DNA of 36,240 bases. Origin: Hyphomicrobium sp. Its GTDB lineage: Bacteria > Pseudomonadota > Alphaproteobacteria > Rhizobiales > Hyphomicrobiaceae. Made by a program: the position numbers and the translations under genes. The notes under the pieces are model-generated. The model saw only the letters and a program-made list of their open reading frames with translations, was not told the DNA's origin and made no database searches. The stretch covers positions 1 to 36,240 of the forward strand of contig PERT01000036.1 in assembly GCA_002928955.1 (NCBI GenBank), given 5' to 3'. Below, in pieces: positions 1 through 8,054 of the stretch (position 1 is its first letter; every line of letters begins with the position of its first letter).

Positions 1-109
1 GCCACGGCCGCGCCTTCTTGAGGAGCGCGCATCGAGCACTCGGCACGGCGCGCATATTTGTCGAAAAGCCGTGTTGGTTGGGCACAACTCGTTCGCGCCC
101 GCTCCCGGC

Positions 110-628
110 TCAGCTGCTGGCGCGCCCATTCAACACGGTCTGCGCGCGCCGGTTCTGCGACCAACAGGAGATATCATTGCAAACCGCAACCGGCCGCTCC
201 TTGCCGTAAGAGATCGTCCTGAGGCGTGATGCATTGACGCCGTTCTGCGAAAGATAGGTGCGAACCGCTGCCGCCCGCTTAGCGCCGAGGGCGATGTTGT
301 ACTCACGGGTGCCGCGCTCATCGGCATGCCCCTCGACCGTGATTGTGAACTGGGGGTACTGCTGCAACCAGCGTGCCTGCTTTTGCAGCGTGGTCTGGGC
401 TTCCGGCGTCAAATCGGTCGAGTCAGACGAGAAGTAGACGAGATCACCCACATTGACCGCGAAGTCGCGCTGCGTGCCGGGCGTCACAGGGCCCTTGCCA
501 TCGCGACCGCCATTGAGCTGGGCGCTATCCGGCTGCAACTCCTTATTCGCACAGGCGGTGACTACGCCCGCGAGCAGAAGTACCGCACCAATACGCGCGG
601 CGCCCAAAAGCCAGGTCGACGCTGCCAT
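110..628 (-). CDS. pal: Peptidoglycan-associated lipoprotein Pal
   Basis: Outer-membrane lipoprotein that binds peptidoglycan and TolB in the Tol-Pal envelope-constriction system. The 172-residue product begins MAASTWLLG, followed by a hydrophobic segment ending in a lipobox (VVTAC). The C-terminal half is an OmpA-like domain with the expected VEGHADERGTREYN core and NRRAQ near the end. The start at 628 is chosen because AAAGGGG lies just upstream; an in-frame start 63 bases further up would place extra charged residues before the signal peptide. It is the last gene of the tol cluster, but about 1 kb and two small lipoprotein genes separate it from tolB, so it may have its own promoter. Family assignment is certain. 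Confidence 0.96.
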   Translation of the reverse strand: MAASTWLLGAARIGAVLLLAGVVTACANKELQPDSAQLNGGRDGKGPVTPGTQRDFAVNVGDLVYFSSDSTDLTPEAQTTLQKQARWLQQYPQFTITVEGHADERGTREYNIALGAKRAAAVRTYLSQNGVNASRLRTISYGKERPVAVCNDISCWSQNRRAQTVLNGRASS

Positions 629-1004
629 GGGAAACCCCTTTCGTTGCATCCGGCGGTTACGGCTCACCATCCGACCCACCCGGTCGATCATCAGAATTAT
701 GAAGGCCTATCGCGCCTATCGCGCAGAAATGTGGCCGAGTCTCGCGACAGTCAGAAATTAGACAACAAAGTCATACACAGGAATGACGATGCCATGTGCG
801 GGAATGGCCGCATCATGCACAGACAGATGACCGCATCAGCGGTCAACGATGCGCTCAGCCACCGAAGCTCGCGAAGCGTACCCCGCGAACGCGATCGACA
901 GTCGCCCCGATACCCAGCCACCAGCCACGATCCACAAGACCCAGACTGGCGCGGCGCGGCGCCCAGCAGCGCCAGTGAAGCAAGACCTGACAACTCAGCC
1001 AGCG
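629..1004. other. Non-coding stretch upstream of pal
   Basis: No convincing reading frame is seen on either strand between pal and the terminator at 1005-1052. An 80-codon minus-strand frame (751-993) has no ribosome site and an arginine- and serine-rich composition typical of a shadow frame. The stretch probably holds the pal promoter and its 5' leader, but no sharp promoter could be picked. Confidence 0.5.
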
Positions 1005-1052
1005 CAAATAAAAAGACCGACCAGATCCCGGTGGACGGGCTCTGGACGGTCT
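1005..1052 (-). terminator. Intrinsic terminator of the mini-lipoprotein unit
   Basis: Read on the minus strand, an AGACCG / CGGTCT outer stem encloses TCTGG/CCAGA and CCCG/CGGG pairs around a short loop. It is followed directly by a T-rich tract (TTTTTATTT). It lies about 55 bases after the stop of the 42-residue lipoprotein gene and about 380 bases before pal. It is therefore likely to end the mini-lipoprotein transcript and to separate it from pal. Confidence 0.8.
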
Positions 1053-1107
1053 TATGTTTTGTCTAGCGTCAGCTGATTCCGCTCACGCGGTTTCTGCTGA
1101 AAACCGC

Positions 1108-1236
1108 TTAGCGAGCTGCCTGAGCAGCCGCCGGAACCTCTGCGCCGAGCTTCATCGGAGCATGCGGTACCTCTTTGCGGCATGCGCCAAGAGCAACAGC
1201 TGCGACGACTGTGGCGAGAATGATTGCGCCCTTCAT
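1108..1236 (-). CDS. Mini-lipoprotein, 42 residues (tandem paralogue B)
   Basis: A 42-codon gene with AAGGAG eight bases before ATG. The product has a short hydrophobic N-terminus (MKGAIILATVVAAVALGAC) ending in a plausible lipobox, LGAC. The predicted mature part is only about 24 residues: CRKEVPHAPMKLGAEVPA and a short alanine-rich tail. It is 30/42 identical to the gene just upstream, and the mature part is better conserved than the signal part, which argues that both are translated and selected. It follows its paralogue by 42 bases, and an intrinsic terminator follows about 55 bases later. The family is not recognised; function is unknown. Lipoprotein processing is predicted from the lipobox only. 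Confidence 0.75.
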   Translation of the reverse strand: MKGAIILATVVAAVALGACRKEVPHAPMKLGAEVPAAAQAAR

Positions 1237-1278
1237 TGTGAATTCTCCTTTGCTGATCCTAGCTGTAGAGCCGTACGT

Positions 1279-1416
1279 TTAGCGAGCCACCTGCGCAGTG
1301 GCAGGCACGTCGGCGCCGAGCTTCATCGGCTCATGCGGCACTTCCCGACGGCACGCTCCAAGAGATACGGCCGCCACGATTGCCGAAATAACTATCAGCC
1401 CCTTCATACCCTGCAT
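1279..1416 (-). CDS. Mini-lipoprotein, 45 residues (tandem paralogue A)
   Basis: First gene of a two-gene unit. AGGAG lies seven bases before ATG. The product starts MQGMKGLIVISAIVAAVSLG and continues ACRREVPHEPMKLGADVP, with lipobox LGAC and a mature peptide of about 24 residues. An internal ATG at 1407 would align exactly with the start of the paralogue but has no separate ribosome site. A possible five-codon leader ORF (1427-1444) ends in the ribosome site of this gene. The pair lies between tolB and pal, where two envelope genes are normally adjacent, so an envelope role is tempting but unproven. No family recognised. Confidence 0.75.
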   Translation of the reverse strand: MQGMKGLIVISAIVAAVSLGACRREVPHEPMKLGADVPATAQVAR

Positions 1417-1426
1417 GGTCAGTCTC

Positions 1427-1444
1427 CTAATACTCGATCGGCAC
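1427..1444 (-). promoter_or_regulatory. Possible five-codon leader ORF (M-P-I-E-Y)
   Basis: On the minus strand a near-perfect Shine-Dalgarno sequence, AAGGAGGTGG (1448-1457), precedes GTG CCG ATC GAG TAT TAG at the usual spacing. The TAG overlaps the AGGAG that serves the 45-residue lipoprotein gene. This layout would allow translational coupling. It is so short that it may be chance. Confidence 0.35.
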
Positions 1445-1681
1445 TAGCCACCTCCTTGGGTACCGGTCCTGCCCGACATGTTCAAGAACTGTGGGGGCCA
1501 AATCACTGTTTTCCAACCCAAGAGATGCGAAAATACCACGAGGCGCGACCTAGCTGACTGGCTGCCGGTCGACACCGGCTCGCGGCTCTCAACCACTTGC
1601 CATCAAAGATAAAATTCAGGCGGTTTAACTGCATTCCCAGGGCATCCATGCAGTGCTGGGAACGGAGCCTGCTGTCAGCGT

Positions 1682-3181
1682 TCAATTGAGCAATGGCGAC
1701 CAAGCGGGGTCGGATGCGAACGCTGGGGTCTGAACGATTCGCTCGTTGTAACCTGTCAGATCCACCGAATGGATCCGGGGTCCCCCATTTGCTCCCTGCC
1801 CCTCTCGGAAGAACATCAGAACGCGGCCGTTGGGCGCCCAGGTCGGGCCTTCATTGTGATAGCCCTCGGTCAACACCCGCTCTCCGGTACCGTCCGGCTT
1901 CATCACGCCAATCAGGAACCGGCCGCCGAGTTGCTTGGTAAAGGCGATGTAGTCGCCGCGTGGCGACCACACCGGCGTCGAGTAGCGGCCCTCGCCGGTA
2001 CTGATTCTGCGAACGCCCGAGCCGTCGGTGTTGGTCACGTAGAGCTGTTGCGTACCGTCACGATCCGACTCGAACACGATCTGACGGCCGTCGGGGGCAT
2101 AGCTCGGCCCCGTATCGATCGCGTTGGACTGGGTGACCCGCCGCGTCTGCCGTGATCTGAGGTCGAGCTCATAGACCGCCGAGTTGCCTCCGTCCTGCAA
2201 GCTCATGACGATGCGTTGGCCATCCGGCGAAAACCGGGGCGCGAACGTCATTCCCGGGAAGTCACCCACCACTTCGCGTTGGCCGGTTTCGAGGTTCATC
2301 AGCACAACTCTGGGCTGATCCCGCGTGTAGAGCATGTAGGCGATTTCCTGCGACGTTGGGCTAAATCGCGGTGTCAAAACCAGCTCCTGGCCCTGGCTCA
2401 AGAGCCGCACGTTGGCGCCGTCCTGGTCCATGATGGCGAGCCGTTTGACACGCTTCTCCTTGGGACCGGTCTCGTCGACGTAGACCACACGCGTATCGAA
2501 ATAACCCTTCTCGCCGGTCAACCGCTCATACACCTGATCGGCGATGATGTGCCCCATGCGGCGCCAGTTCTGGGCCACCACCGTGAACCGCTGGCCGGCG
2601 AGCTGTTTGCCCGACGCCACGTCCCACAGCCTGAACTCACTCGACAGCCGGCCGTCAGCGGCTCGTGTCACGCGGCCCACGACCAGCGCGTCCGACCGGA
2701 TCGAGCGCCAGTCGGGAAAGCGCGGCGCGGCATTGACGTCGCGGATCTGCTCAAGGAACGACGCGCGATCGAGCGGCACGAACAGTCCAGAGCGCTCGAG
2801 ATCACCGGTAACCACGTTGGCGATGTCAGCGCCGAGCTTGGGATCGTCCGACAAGAAGATGGGGATCGCGATTGGAATCGGCGCGATGGTGCCCTGGCTT
2901 TGCGTGCCGCGCAATCCGCCTCCGCCCGCCGGCCCACCACCAGCAACGGGCGCTGCCTGCGGGGCACCCTGCGTGCTCGGCTGAACGGCGAGCGGCGGCA
3001 ACCCTTGCTTTTCGCGCAACTGGCCGTCGAGCCCACCGCCCTGTTGCGCAGGTGGCGGCTTGAAGCTGTCGTCGCGGCGCTGTGCGGCCAATGGTTGAGA
3101 GAGCGTCGTGGCGAGCATCGCAAGCACTGTCGTGAGGGCCAGGAACCGGCTCGGCTTGCTCAATGTCTTCGCCCTCTTCAT
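1682..3181 (-). CDS. tolB: Tol-Pal system periplasmic protein TolB
   Basis: Periplasmic beta-propeller partner of Pal and TolA. The 499-residue product has an N-terminal signal sequence ([23 protein letters not shown], cleavage probably near LAA-Q), then about 70 residues rich in Pro, Gln and Gly. The TolB N-terminal domain follows ([19 protein letters not shown]), then WD40-like TolB repeats with typical [21 protein letters not shown] and PTWAPNG cores. It is longer than the roughly 430 residues usual for TolB, mainly because of the low-complexity linker. The start is the first ATG and its ribosome site is weak. It lies 88 bases after tolA. Confidence 0.96.
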   Translation of the reverse strand: MKRAKTLSKPSRFLALTTVLAMLATTLSQPLAAQRRDDSFKPPPAQQGGGLDGQLREKQGLPPLAVQPSTQGAPQAAPVAGGGPAGGGGLRGTQSQGTIAPIPIAIPIFLSDDPKLGADIANVVTGDLERSGLFVPLDRASFLEQIRDVNAAPRFPDWRSIRSDALVVGRVTRAADGRLSSEFRLWDVASGKQLAGQRFTVVAQNWRRMGHIIADQVYERLTGEKGYFDTRVVYVDETGPKEKRVKRLAIMDQDGANVRLLSQGQELVLTPRFSPTSQEIAYMLYTRDQPRVVLMNLETGQREVVGDFPGMTFAPRFSPDGQRIVMSLQDGGNSAVYELDLRSRQTRRVTQSNAIDTGPSYAPDGRQIVFESDRDGTQQLYVTNTDGSGVRRISTGEGRYSTPVWSPRGDYIAFTKQLGGRFLIGVMKPDGTGERVLTEGYHNEGPTWAPNGRVLMFFREGQGANGGPRIHSVDLTGYNERIVQTPAFASDPAWSPLLN

Positions 3182-3269
3182 ATGATCATGACTCGATGAT
3201 GCATCTGCCTATGATCGACAAGTTTGGCCGCGGCATGTCAATGGCACTTCGGTCTCGCGACCTCCTCGC

Positions 3270-4415
3270 CTATCGCAGCCCTAGGATCTTCGGCCAATCG
3301 AAATCCCACTCCACACTACTCCAGCTCGCATACTTGTCGGCGGGCAGACTGAAAGGCGAACAGTCTTTCACGGCCCGCACCGAGGCTTCCGACGCAATCT
3401 TGAAAAGTGGCGTGTTCTGCACACCCACGATCACCGGCTCGCCGTCGAGCGACCCGTCCGGCTTCAGTCTCCATTTCACGGTGACCACAGGCGTGTCCGC
3501 TCCGCCCCCGCCCCCCGGCAGCCGCGAACACCGCGCGAGTTGCCCCTGGATCAGGCCTTTGAGCAGATTTATCTCTGGTCCCGACAGCACGGTGTCGCGA
3601 CCATCAGCCGTGCCAGCCGTCTTGCCGGTGAACTTGGACTCGGCGCTGGTGCCGGCCGCCTGTTGGCCCTTCTTGGTCGGGTCCTTATCAAGTAAAGCCT
3701 TCGGCTGCGCGTCGTCGGGCGCCTTGGCGATCGCCTGTGCGGCAAGCTCGGCCAGCGACAATTCCTTCGCTTTTGCGTCGGCCTTGGCTTTTGCGTCAGC
3801 CTTGGCCTTGGCGTCAGCCTTCGCTTTGGCATCTGCCTTCGCTTTGGCCAGAGCCTTGGCCTTGGCGTCGGCGCGCGCCTTCTCCTCGGCCTTGCGCTGT
3901 TCTTCGCGCTTCTTCGCCTCCTCGGCCTTTCGATCAGCTTCGAGCTTCTCCTCCAGCGCCTTCTTCTCCTCGGGCGTAGGACCCGGCGCCGGTTCGGGAG
4001 GAGGAGGCGGCTCCTTGGCCAGTGCCGCGAGCTTTTCCTCGACCGGGTCGGGCTTTGGAGGCTCGGGTTTCGGCGGTTCGACCTTGGCGGGCTCGGGCTT
4101 TGGCGGCTCTGGCGGAGGCGGCTCGGCGGCTACGGGCGGAGGAGGGGGCGGCGGCGTGGCCGCCGTCTGTTGAGGCTTCTTGGTTTCGTTCTTGGAGGTG
4201 TCGACCGAAGGCCTGTCCTTCGCCTTGGCTTCGAACTCTTTGGCGCTCTCGTCGCCCTGCTTCAGCCGGACAAGCTCGGATGGCGTGATGATGGCGACTG
4301 ATATCGGCACGTCCTCCGGCGCGACGCGCAACTCCGGCGTCGACTGGATGGTGACGAATGCCCATGCCAGAACCCCGAGATGCAGCAAGAAGGAGATGGC
4401 CAGTCCCATCTGCAC
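3270..4415 (-). CDS. tolA: Cell envelope integrity protein TolA
   Basis: Inner-membrane protein spanning the periplasm and linking TolQR to TolB/Pal. The product has one N-terminal membrane segment (MGLAISFLLHLGVLAWAFV), a Pro/Glu/Lys-rich stretch, then a long Ala/Lys/Glu helix with KADAKAKADAKAK repeats. The C-terminal TolA/TonB-like domain starts near SGPEINLLKGLIQGQL and contains two cysteines (ARCSRL and KDCSPF) that probably form a disulfide. The start is GTG at 4415, served by GGAGG at the end of tolR; an ATG two codons later is a close alternative. Repetitive 24-base units code the Ala/Lys helix. The tolR-tolA gap is six bases, so one operon. Confidence 0.93.
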   Translation of the reverse strand: MQMGLAISFLLHLGVLAWAFVTIQSTPELRVAPEDVPISVAIITPSELVRLKQGDESAKEFEAKAKDRPSVDTSKNETKKPQQTAATPPPPPPPVAAEPPPPEPPKPEPAKVEPPKPEPPKPDPVEEKLAALAKEPPPPPEPAPGPTPEEKKALEEKLEADRKAEEAKKREEQRKAEEKARADAKAKALAKAKADAKAKADAKAKADAKAKADAKAKELSLAELAAQAIAKAPDDAQPKALLDKDPTKKGQQAAGTSAESKFTGKTAGTADGRDTVLSGPEINLLKGLIQGQLARCSRLPGGGGGADTPVVTVKWRLKPDGSLDGEPVIVGVQNTPLFKIASEASVRAVKDCSPFSLPADKYASWSSVEWDFDWPKILGLR

Positions 4416-4421
4416 CGCGCC

Positions 4422-4883
4422 TCAGCCTCCGTCTTCGGCCTCGGTGACGAGGGATACCTTCTTGAAGCCGCCCGCGCTGATCCGGCCCATGACCTTCATG
4501 ATCACACCGTAGGTGGTACCCTTGTCGCCGCGCACGTAGATCGGCTCCTCGTCGCCCTTGCGGTTTTGAGCGATGGCTTTGAGCTTGGCGGCAATCTCCT
4601 CGAGTTTGACCGCCGTCTCGCCGATGTACACGTCACCATTGGACTTCACCGAAATGGCGAGCGGCTCCTGCTTCGGCTGTTCGAGTTGTTTACCTTTTGC
4701 TTGCGGCAACTCGATCGGAACGCCGACCTGCAGAAGCGGGGCAGCGACCATGAAGATGATCAGCAGTACCAGCATCACGTCAACAAATGGCGTGACGTTG
4801 ATTTCGCTCATGGGTGCACTGCGCCGGCCACGACGCCTGCGGCTTCCGCCACCACCTGAGTTCATCTTGAGGCTTGCGCCCAT
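4422..4883 (-). CDS. tolR: Biopolymer transport / Tol system protein TolR
   Basis: ExbD/TolR family stator protein of the proton-driven Tol motor. The 153-residue product has a basic, glycine-rich cytoplasmic N-terminus (SRRRRGRRS), then SEINVTPFVDVMLVLLIIFMV, where the aspartate in FVDVML is the conserved membrane carboxylate. A periplasmic domain ends in YGVIMKVMGRISAGGF and KVSLVTE. The start at 4883 gives MGASLKMNSGG; the second methionine is also possible. It follows tolQ by 137 bases, which contain a palindromic repeat, and precedes tolA by six bases. Confidence 0.95.
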   Translation of the reverse strand: MGASLKMNSGGGGSRRRRGRRSAPMSEINVTPFVDVMLVLLIIFMVAAPLLQVGVPIELPQAKGKQLEQPKQEPLAISVKSNGDVYIGETAVKLEEIAAKLKAIAQNRKGDEEPIYVRGDKGTTYGVIMKVMGRISAGGFKKVSLVTEAEDGG

Positions 4884-4936
4884 ATCCTATCCACCCTCAA
4901 GGCAACCGACGCCGGCCGCAGTCACTTTCCGAAGCT

Positions 4937-4964
4937 CCACGGCCGGACTTGATCCGGCCATGAC
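4937..4964. repeat. Palindromic intergenic repeat, family A
   Basis: A GGCCGGA ... TCCGGCC palindrome in the tolQ-tolR gap. Its reverse complement begins GTCATGGCCGGA and so matches the two copies at 7345-7374 and 7481-7510, which share GTCATGGCCGG...CCGGCCATCC. Such short palindromes are common between genes in this bacterial order. Confidence 0.7.
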
Positions 4965-5020
4965 GTGTTTGCGAGCAGTCAGCGCAACTCTCAAAGCCTC
5001 GGGTAAACTCCTGCAGTTTT

Positions 5021-5737
5021 TCAGCTCCTGACGTCGATCTGGCGCGACACGATCGCCGCGAACTCGTCGGCGAACGCTTCCAGCCGGTGGCTGATCTGCG
5101 CCGAATCCGCTTGGAACTTATTGTAAAAGATCACTGCCGGGATGGCAGCAAGAAGGCCGAGCGCGGTTGCAAACAGTGCTTCCGCAATGCCGGGTGCCAC
5201 CACGGCGAGATTGGTGTTTTTCGAGACCGCGATGGCCTGGAAGCTGGTCATGATGCCCCACACCGTACCGAAAAGCCCCACGAACGGCGCTGTCGATCCC
5301 ACCGTCGCAAGAAACAGGAGCCGACGGTCGAGCCGCTCCATCTCTCGCGCGATGGTCACGTCCATGACCTTTTCCACGCGCATCTGGATGCCGCCGAGGG
5401 CACGGATGTTGCCCTCGACCGAACGTTTCCATTCGCGCATAGCTGCCACAAACAACGCGCCCATGGTTATGGTCTTGCCGCGCGAAAGGGTGGCGTAAAG
5501 CTCGTCCAGCGACTGGCCCGACCAGAACAGTTGCTCGAATTTGTCCGCCTCCAATCGTGCCCGGCGGAAAGCGAAAATCTTTTCGATAATGATCGCCCAC
5601 GACCACACCGACGCCAGCAGAAGCCCAATCATCACCGCCTTGACCACCGGCGACGCCATCATGAACAGCTCGATGGCCGAGACCCCGCCCGCGTGGGTCG
5701 GCGCTAGTGTGCCCTTCAAAAGATCCGAGGGATTCAT
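5021..5737 (-). CDS. tolQ: Tol-Pal system proton channel subunit TolQ
   Basis: MotA/TolQ/ExbB family inner-membrane protein; with TolR it forms the ion-driven motor that energises TolA. The 238-residue product from MNPSDLLKG shows a first membrane segment (VVKAVMIGLLLASVWSWAII) and a cytoplasmic stretch. Two more membrane segments follow in the family signature region LATVGSTAPFVGLFGTVWGIM and AEALFATALGLLAAIPAVIFYN. The start at 5737 is chosen because the upstream in-frame extension is Gly/His/Arg-rich and unlike TolQ; the ribosome site is weak. About 240 bases without a gene precede it, after the carbonic anhydrase gene. Confidence 0.95.
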   Translation of the reverse strand: MNPSDLLKGTLAPTHAGGVSAIELFMMASPVVKAVMIGLLLASVWSWAIIIEKIFAFRRARLEADKFEQLFWSGQSLDELYATLSRGKTITMGALFVAAMREWKRSVEGNIRALGGIQMRVEKVMDVTIAREMERLDRRLLFLATVGSTAPFVGLFGTVWGIMTSFQAIAVSKNTNLAVVAPGIAEALFATALGLLAAIPAVIFYNKFQADSAQISHRLEAFADEFAAIVSRQIDVRS

Positions 5738-5980
5738 GTATCGGTCTATCCGTCCGTGTTGTGGCCAATCGTCGTGGCCCTGCCCATGCGGCTGACGACC
5801 GGCGCGGAAATGCACCGGCGCGCTCAATGTTCAACCCGAGCAGAAGTGCCCCGATCCGCTGTCGCCACCAAGCAGGCATGTTGCCGCGCAATATGACCAA
5901 ACGACGACGCGAGCTCCCATCTCGCGCGCCGGATCACGGGGCATTTTCAACAGAATAGCGCTTGCACGCTCGTCTTTTGC

Positions 5981-6643
5981 TCAACTTCCGTGCATTTCGA
6001 CCAGACCGCGCCAAACCCCGTCGACGGGATCGTAGGCCAAGATCTCGCCGTGCTCCATGTCGTAGAGCCACCCGTGCACGTTGACCTTACCCGATACCAC
6101 GCCCTGGCGCACGATCTCGTAAGTCATCAGGTTGTCGAGCTGGAATTGCACGTGCGCCTTCACCGTCTCGACGAAGCGGATGTCGTCGGGCACCCGGGCG
6201 GCGTCCATCAGCCGGTGTGCCGGTCGCGTGTAGTCGACCCAGCGGCCGAGATGGGCTTCACGATCAGGTGGGATCGGTTCGAGCAGCGCCTTGATGCCGC
6301 CGCAGCCGGTATGTCCGCACACCACGATATCGTCGATGCCGAGATGGGCGAGCGCGTATTCGACCGCGGCACCGACCGAATCGTCGTTGGCGTCCGACGG
6401 CGGCACGCAATTGGCGATGTTGCGGATCTCGAACAACTCTCCAGGATCGGCGTTGGTGATCTGCGCCGGCACCACGCGGCTGTCAGAGCACCCAATCCAC
6501 AAGAGGCGCGGTTTCTGCTGGCGCGTCGCCAGCCCCTTGAAGAACGCGCGGTCCCGCTCGTACTGCAGCCGAAACCGCTGGTAACCCTCGACTGCGTCCT
6601 TGATATCCGGATCGGGGCCGCTCGTGTCGTTATCAGTCGCCAT
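5981..6643 (-). CDS. Beta-class carbonic anhydrase
   Basis: Reversible hydration of CO2 to bicarbonate, expected in the cytoplasm. The 220-residue product carries the beta-class signature C52-S-D-S-R56 and the second zinc site H111-T-G-C114 (CGHTGCGG); Asp54 and Arg56 are the catalytic pair. The start at 6643 follows GAGGGGGA at good spacing; an upstream in-frame extension lacks family features. It lies between ybgC and tolQ on the same strand, a position where tolQ usually follows ybgC directly. This may be a local insertion and does not by itself indicate a Tol function. Confidence 0.94.
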   Translation of the reverse strand: MATDNDTSGPDPDIKDAVEGYQRFRLQYERDRAFFKGLATRQQKPRLLWIGCSDSRVVPAQITNADPGELFEIRNIANCVPPSDANDDSVGAAVEYALAHLGIDDIVVCGHTGCGGIKALLEPIPPDREAHLGRWVDYTRPAHRLMDAARVPDDIRFVETVKAHVQFQLDNLMTYEIVRQGVVSGKVNVHGWLYDMEHGEILAYDPVDGVWRGLVEMHGS

Positions 6644-6763
6644 CGCGTCCCCCTCGACCTTGCACCGCGCCGCTCCCCCACAGAGCAGGTTCAGCCCGCT
6701 TACCGCCGACCTGCGATCAGCTATCATCGGCGTGCGACGGATCGATGTCCAGTCGTTGGGCAA

Positions 6764-7246
6764 CTATCTGATTGTGGCGGGACCCGCCGCGCCAAACGAC
6801 GCGCGGATCGCGTCCGAAAGCCTGAGCGGCTTGCCCGATACCGTGACCAGCACCAGCACCACGTTGGCCTCGAACAGCTTGACGCCATCGCGCAGCACGG
6901 CTTGGTCGAGTGTAACCGAAGCCCCGCCCAGCTCCTTGACCCGTGTTTCGACTTCCAGCAGATCGTCGATGCGGCCGGGGCGATTGAAATCCATGTTCAT
7001 GCGGCGGACCACGAACGCGGCCGGCTCGACACTATCGGACCCGTCGATCAACCGTCGCGCGTCAGTCCCCAGCAACCGCAGGAAATCCGACCGTCCGCGC
7101 TCGCACCACCTGACATAAGACGCGTGATAGACGACCTGCGCGAAGTCGGTGTCCTCGAAATAAACCCGGACCGGCAGCAGATGCCGCCGCCCCGCCGCGT
7201 CATCAATGATCCGGCCGGCGAGGTCGGGCCAAGTGTGGGTGCTCAT
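6764..7246 (-). CDS. ybgC: Tol-Pal system-associated acyl-CoA thioesterase YbgC
   Basis: Hotdog-fold thioesterase of the 4-hydroxybenzoyl-CoA thioesterase class, normally first gene of the tol-pal operon. The 160-residue product has the family core VYFEDTDFAQVVYHASYVRWCERGR, where the Asp of EDTD is the catalytic residue and the Tyr-His pair follows. MNMDFNRPGRIDDLLEVET is the second recognisable block. The start at 7246 (MSTHTWPDLAG) is preferred over an upstream in-frame codon on family length; the ribosome site is weak. In related bacteria ruvB precedes this gene; here an 8 kb plus-strand block intervenes. Confidence 0.92.
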   Translation of the reverse strand: MSTHTWPDLAGRIIDDAAGRRHLLPVRVYFEDTDFAQVVYHASYVRWCERGRSDFLRLLGTDARRLIDGSDSVEPAAFVVRRMNMDFNRPGRIDDLLEVETRVKELGGASVTLDQAVLRDGVKLFEANVVLVLVTVSGKPLRLSDAIRASFGAAGPATIR

Positions 7247-7344
7247 GTTTGTGCTTATGCCGTTGACGATCAGCGACGTATACGAGACCCACCCGCCCAT
7301 TGCCAGATGGCAGTGTCGACGCGGCCTCGTCGCCTCTCAACAAC

Positions 7345-7374
7345 GTCATGGCCGGGCCTTCGAACCGGCCATCC
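7345..7374. repeat. Palindromic intergenic repeat, family A (copy 2)
   Basis: GTCATGGCCGGG, a short spacer, then CCGGCCATCC. It matches the copy at 7481-7510 at both ends and, inverted, the one at 4937-4964. Confidence 0.75.
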
Positions 7375-7480
7375 AACTCGCTCACGCTGCCCGTTCTCTA
7401 AGGGGGAAGGGCTGGAGTGAGGGGCGGCCATACTGGCTCGATCCGCGGGCTTTCCGGCAGGCGGCCATCGAACCCCGCCT

Positions 7481-7510
7481 GTCATGGCCGGGCCCTGGAC
7501 CCGGCCATCC
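7481..7510. repeat. Palindromic intergenic repeat, family A (copy 3)
   Basis: GTCATGGCCGGGC, then CTGGA, then CCCGGCCATCC. Same arms and length as the copy 136 bases upstream; only the centre differs. Confidence 0.75.
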
Positions 7511-7854
7511 AGCATTTTCGATATTCGGTTATCGACCCGTGTCGCCGCAGCGGAGCGGGGTTCCCCTGCGGCAAGAGAGAGGTCGTCGCGGGAGGGGGCC
7601 GCTCCCGGACCGGGCATGGGGCGGCGAGGAGCATGTTCTTGCAACGGACGCGGATGGTGCGTTAGCTGCCGGAGGGAGGCGGTGCCGAAGCCGGTGATGC
7701 AGGTCGGGTTTTGACCCACAGCGGCTATAGTGCTTGTGCGCAACACTTATGTTGCGAAAATGCAGAGAGCGGTACGGCGCGACGTGTGCACCGCGTCATG
7801 CTCATGTGTCATTGGTTCCAGCTTCGACGGCGGTTGACCACGCGGACTCACCAA

Positions 7855-7877
7855 CGCTCTCCTCTTCAAGGAGAGCG
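7855..7877. repeat. Nine-base-pair hairpin
   Basis: CGCTCTCCT and AGGAGAGCG form a perfect nine-base-pair stem with loop CTTCA. No T-run follows on either strand. It resembles the GC-rich hairpins of the element at 23630-23657 and is probably an intergenic repeat rather than a terminator. Confidence 0.6.
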
Positions 7878-8006
7878 AGCAAGCCTGTTAGCAAAAACAC
7901 AAGGGAACTAGAGCCATTGCCATCGTCACCCGTCAGCTAGTCATAAGCGAATGACGCCGGCTCTCACCGCAAAACCGTACATCGTGTTGGCCCTATTGAA
8001 GAACTA

Positions 8007-8035
8007 CATGTAACGTTTCGCCTGCGTGGCTCGTA
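8007..8035 (+). promoter_or_regulatory. Putative ECF promoter of the sigma-factor gene
   Basis: CATGTAACG (8007-8015), 16 bases, then CGTA (8032-8035). The same two elements with the same 16-base spacer precede the radical SAM gene at 9264-9292. The pattern resembles ECF promoters with a GTAAC-type -35, and is close to the GTAACC/CGAA elements reported for Caulobacter sigma-F. The leader to the sigma gene would be short. Confidence 0.7.
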
Positions 8036-8054
8036 ACACAGGGGCAATCAGTCG

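Larger units (their letters stand above)
7247..8006. other. Non-coding left flank of the accessory block
   Basis: No convincing gene on either strand in about 760 bases. The stretch contains two copies of a GTCATGGCCGGG...CCGGCCATCC palindrome, a remnant with GTGAGGGGCGGCC that resembles the element at 23630-23737, and a hairpin at 7855-7877. Several open frames cross it on both strands, but their compositions are shadow-like. No transposase, integrase or tRNA remnant was recognised. Confidence 0.6.

Noticed and set aside
751-993. 80-codon minus-strand frame upstream of pal
   Set aside because: No ribosome site, Arg/Ser/Gly-rich shadow composition, no family resemblance; it ends before the terminator of the mini-lipoprotein unit.
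7270-7746. Overlapping open frames on both strands in the left flank of the block
   Set aside because: They read across palindromic repeats and have no ribosome sites; the composition is Arg/Pro/Gly-rich as expected of random high-GC DNA.
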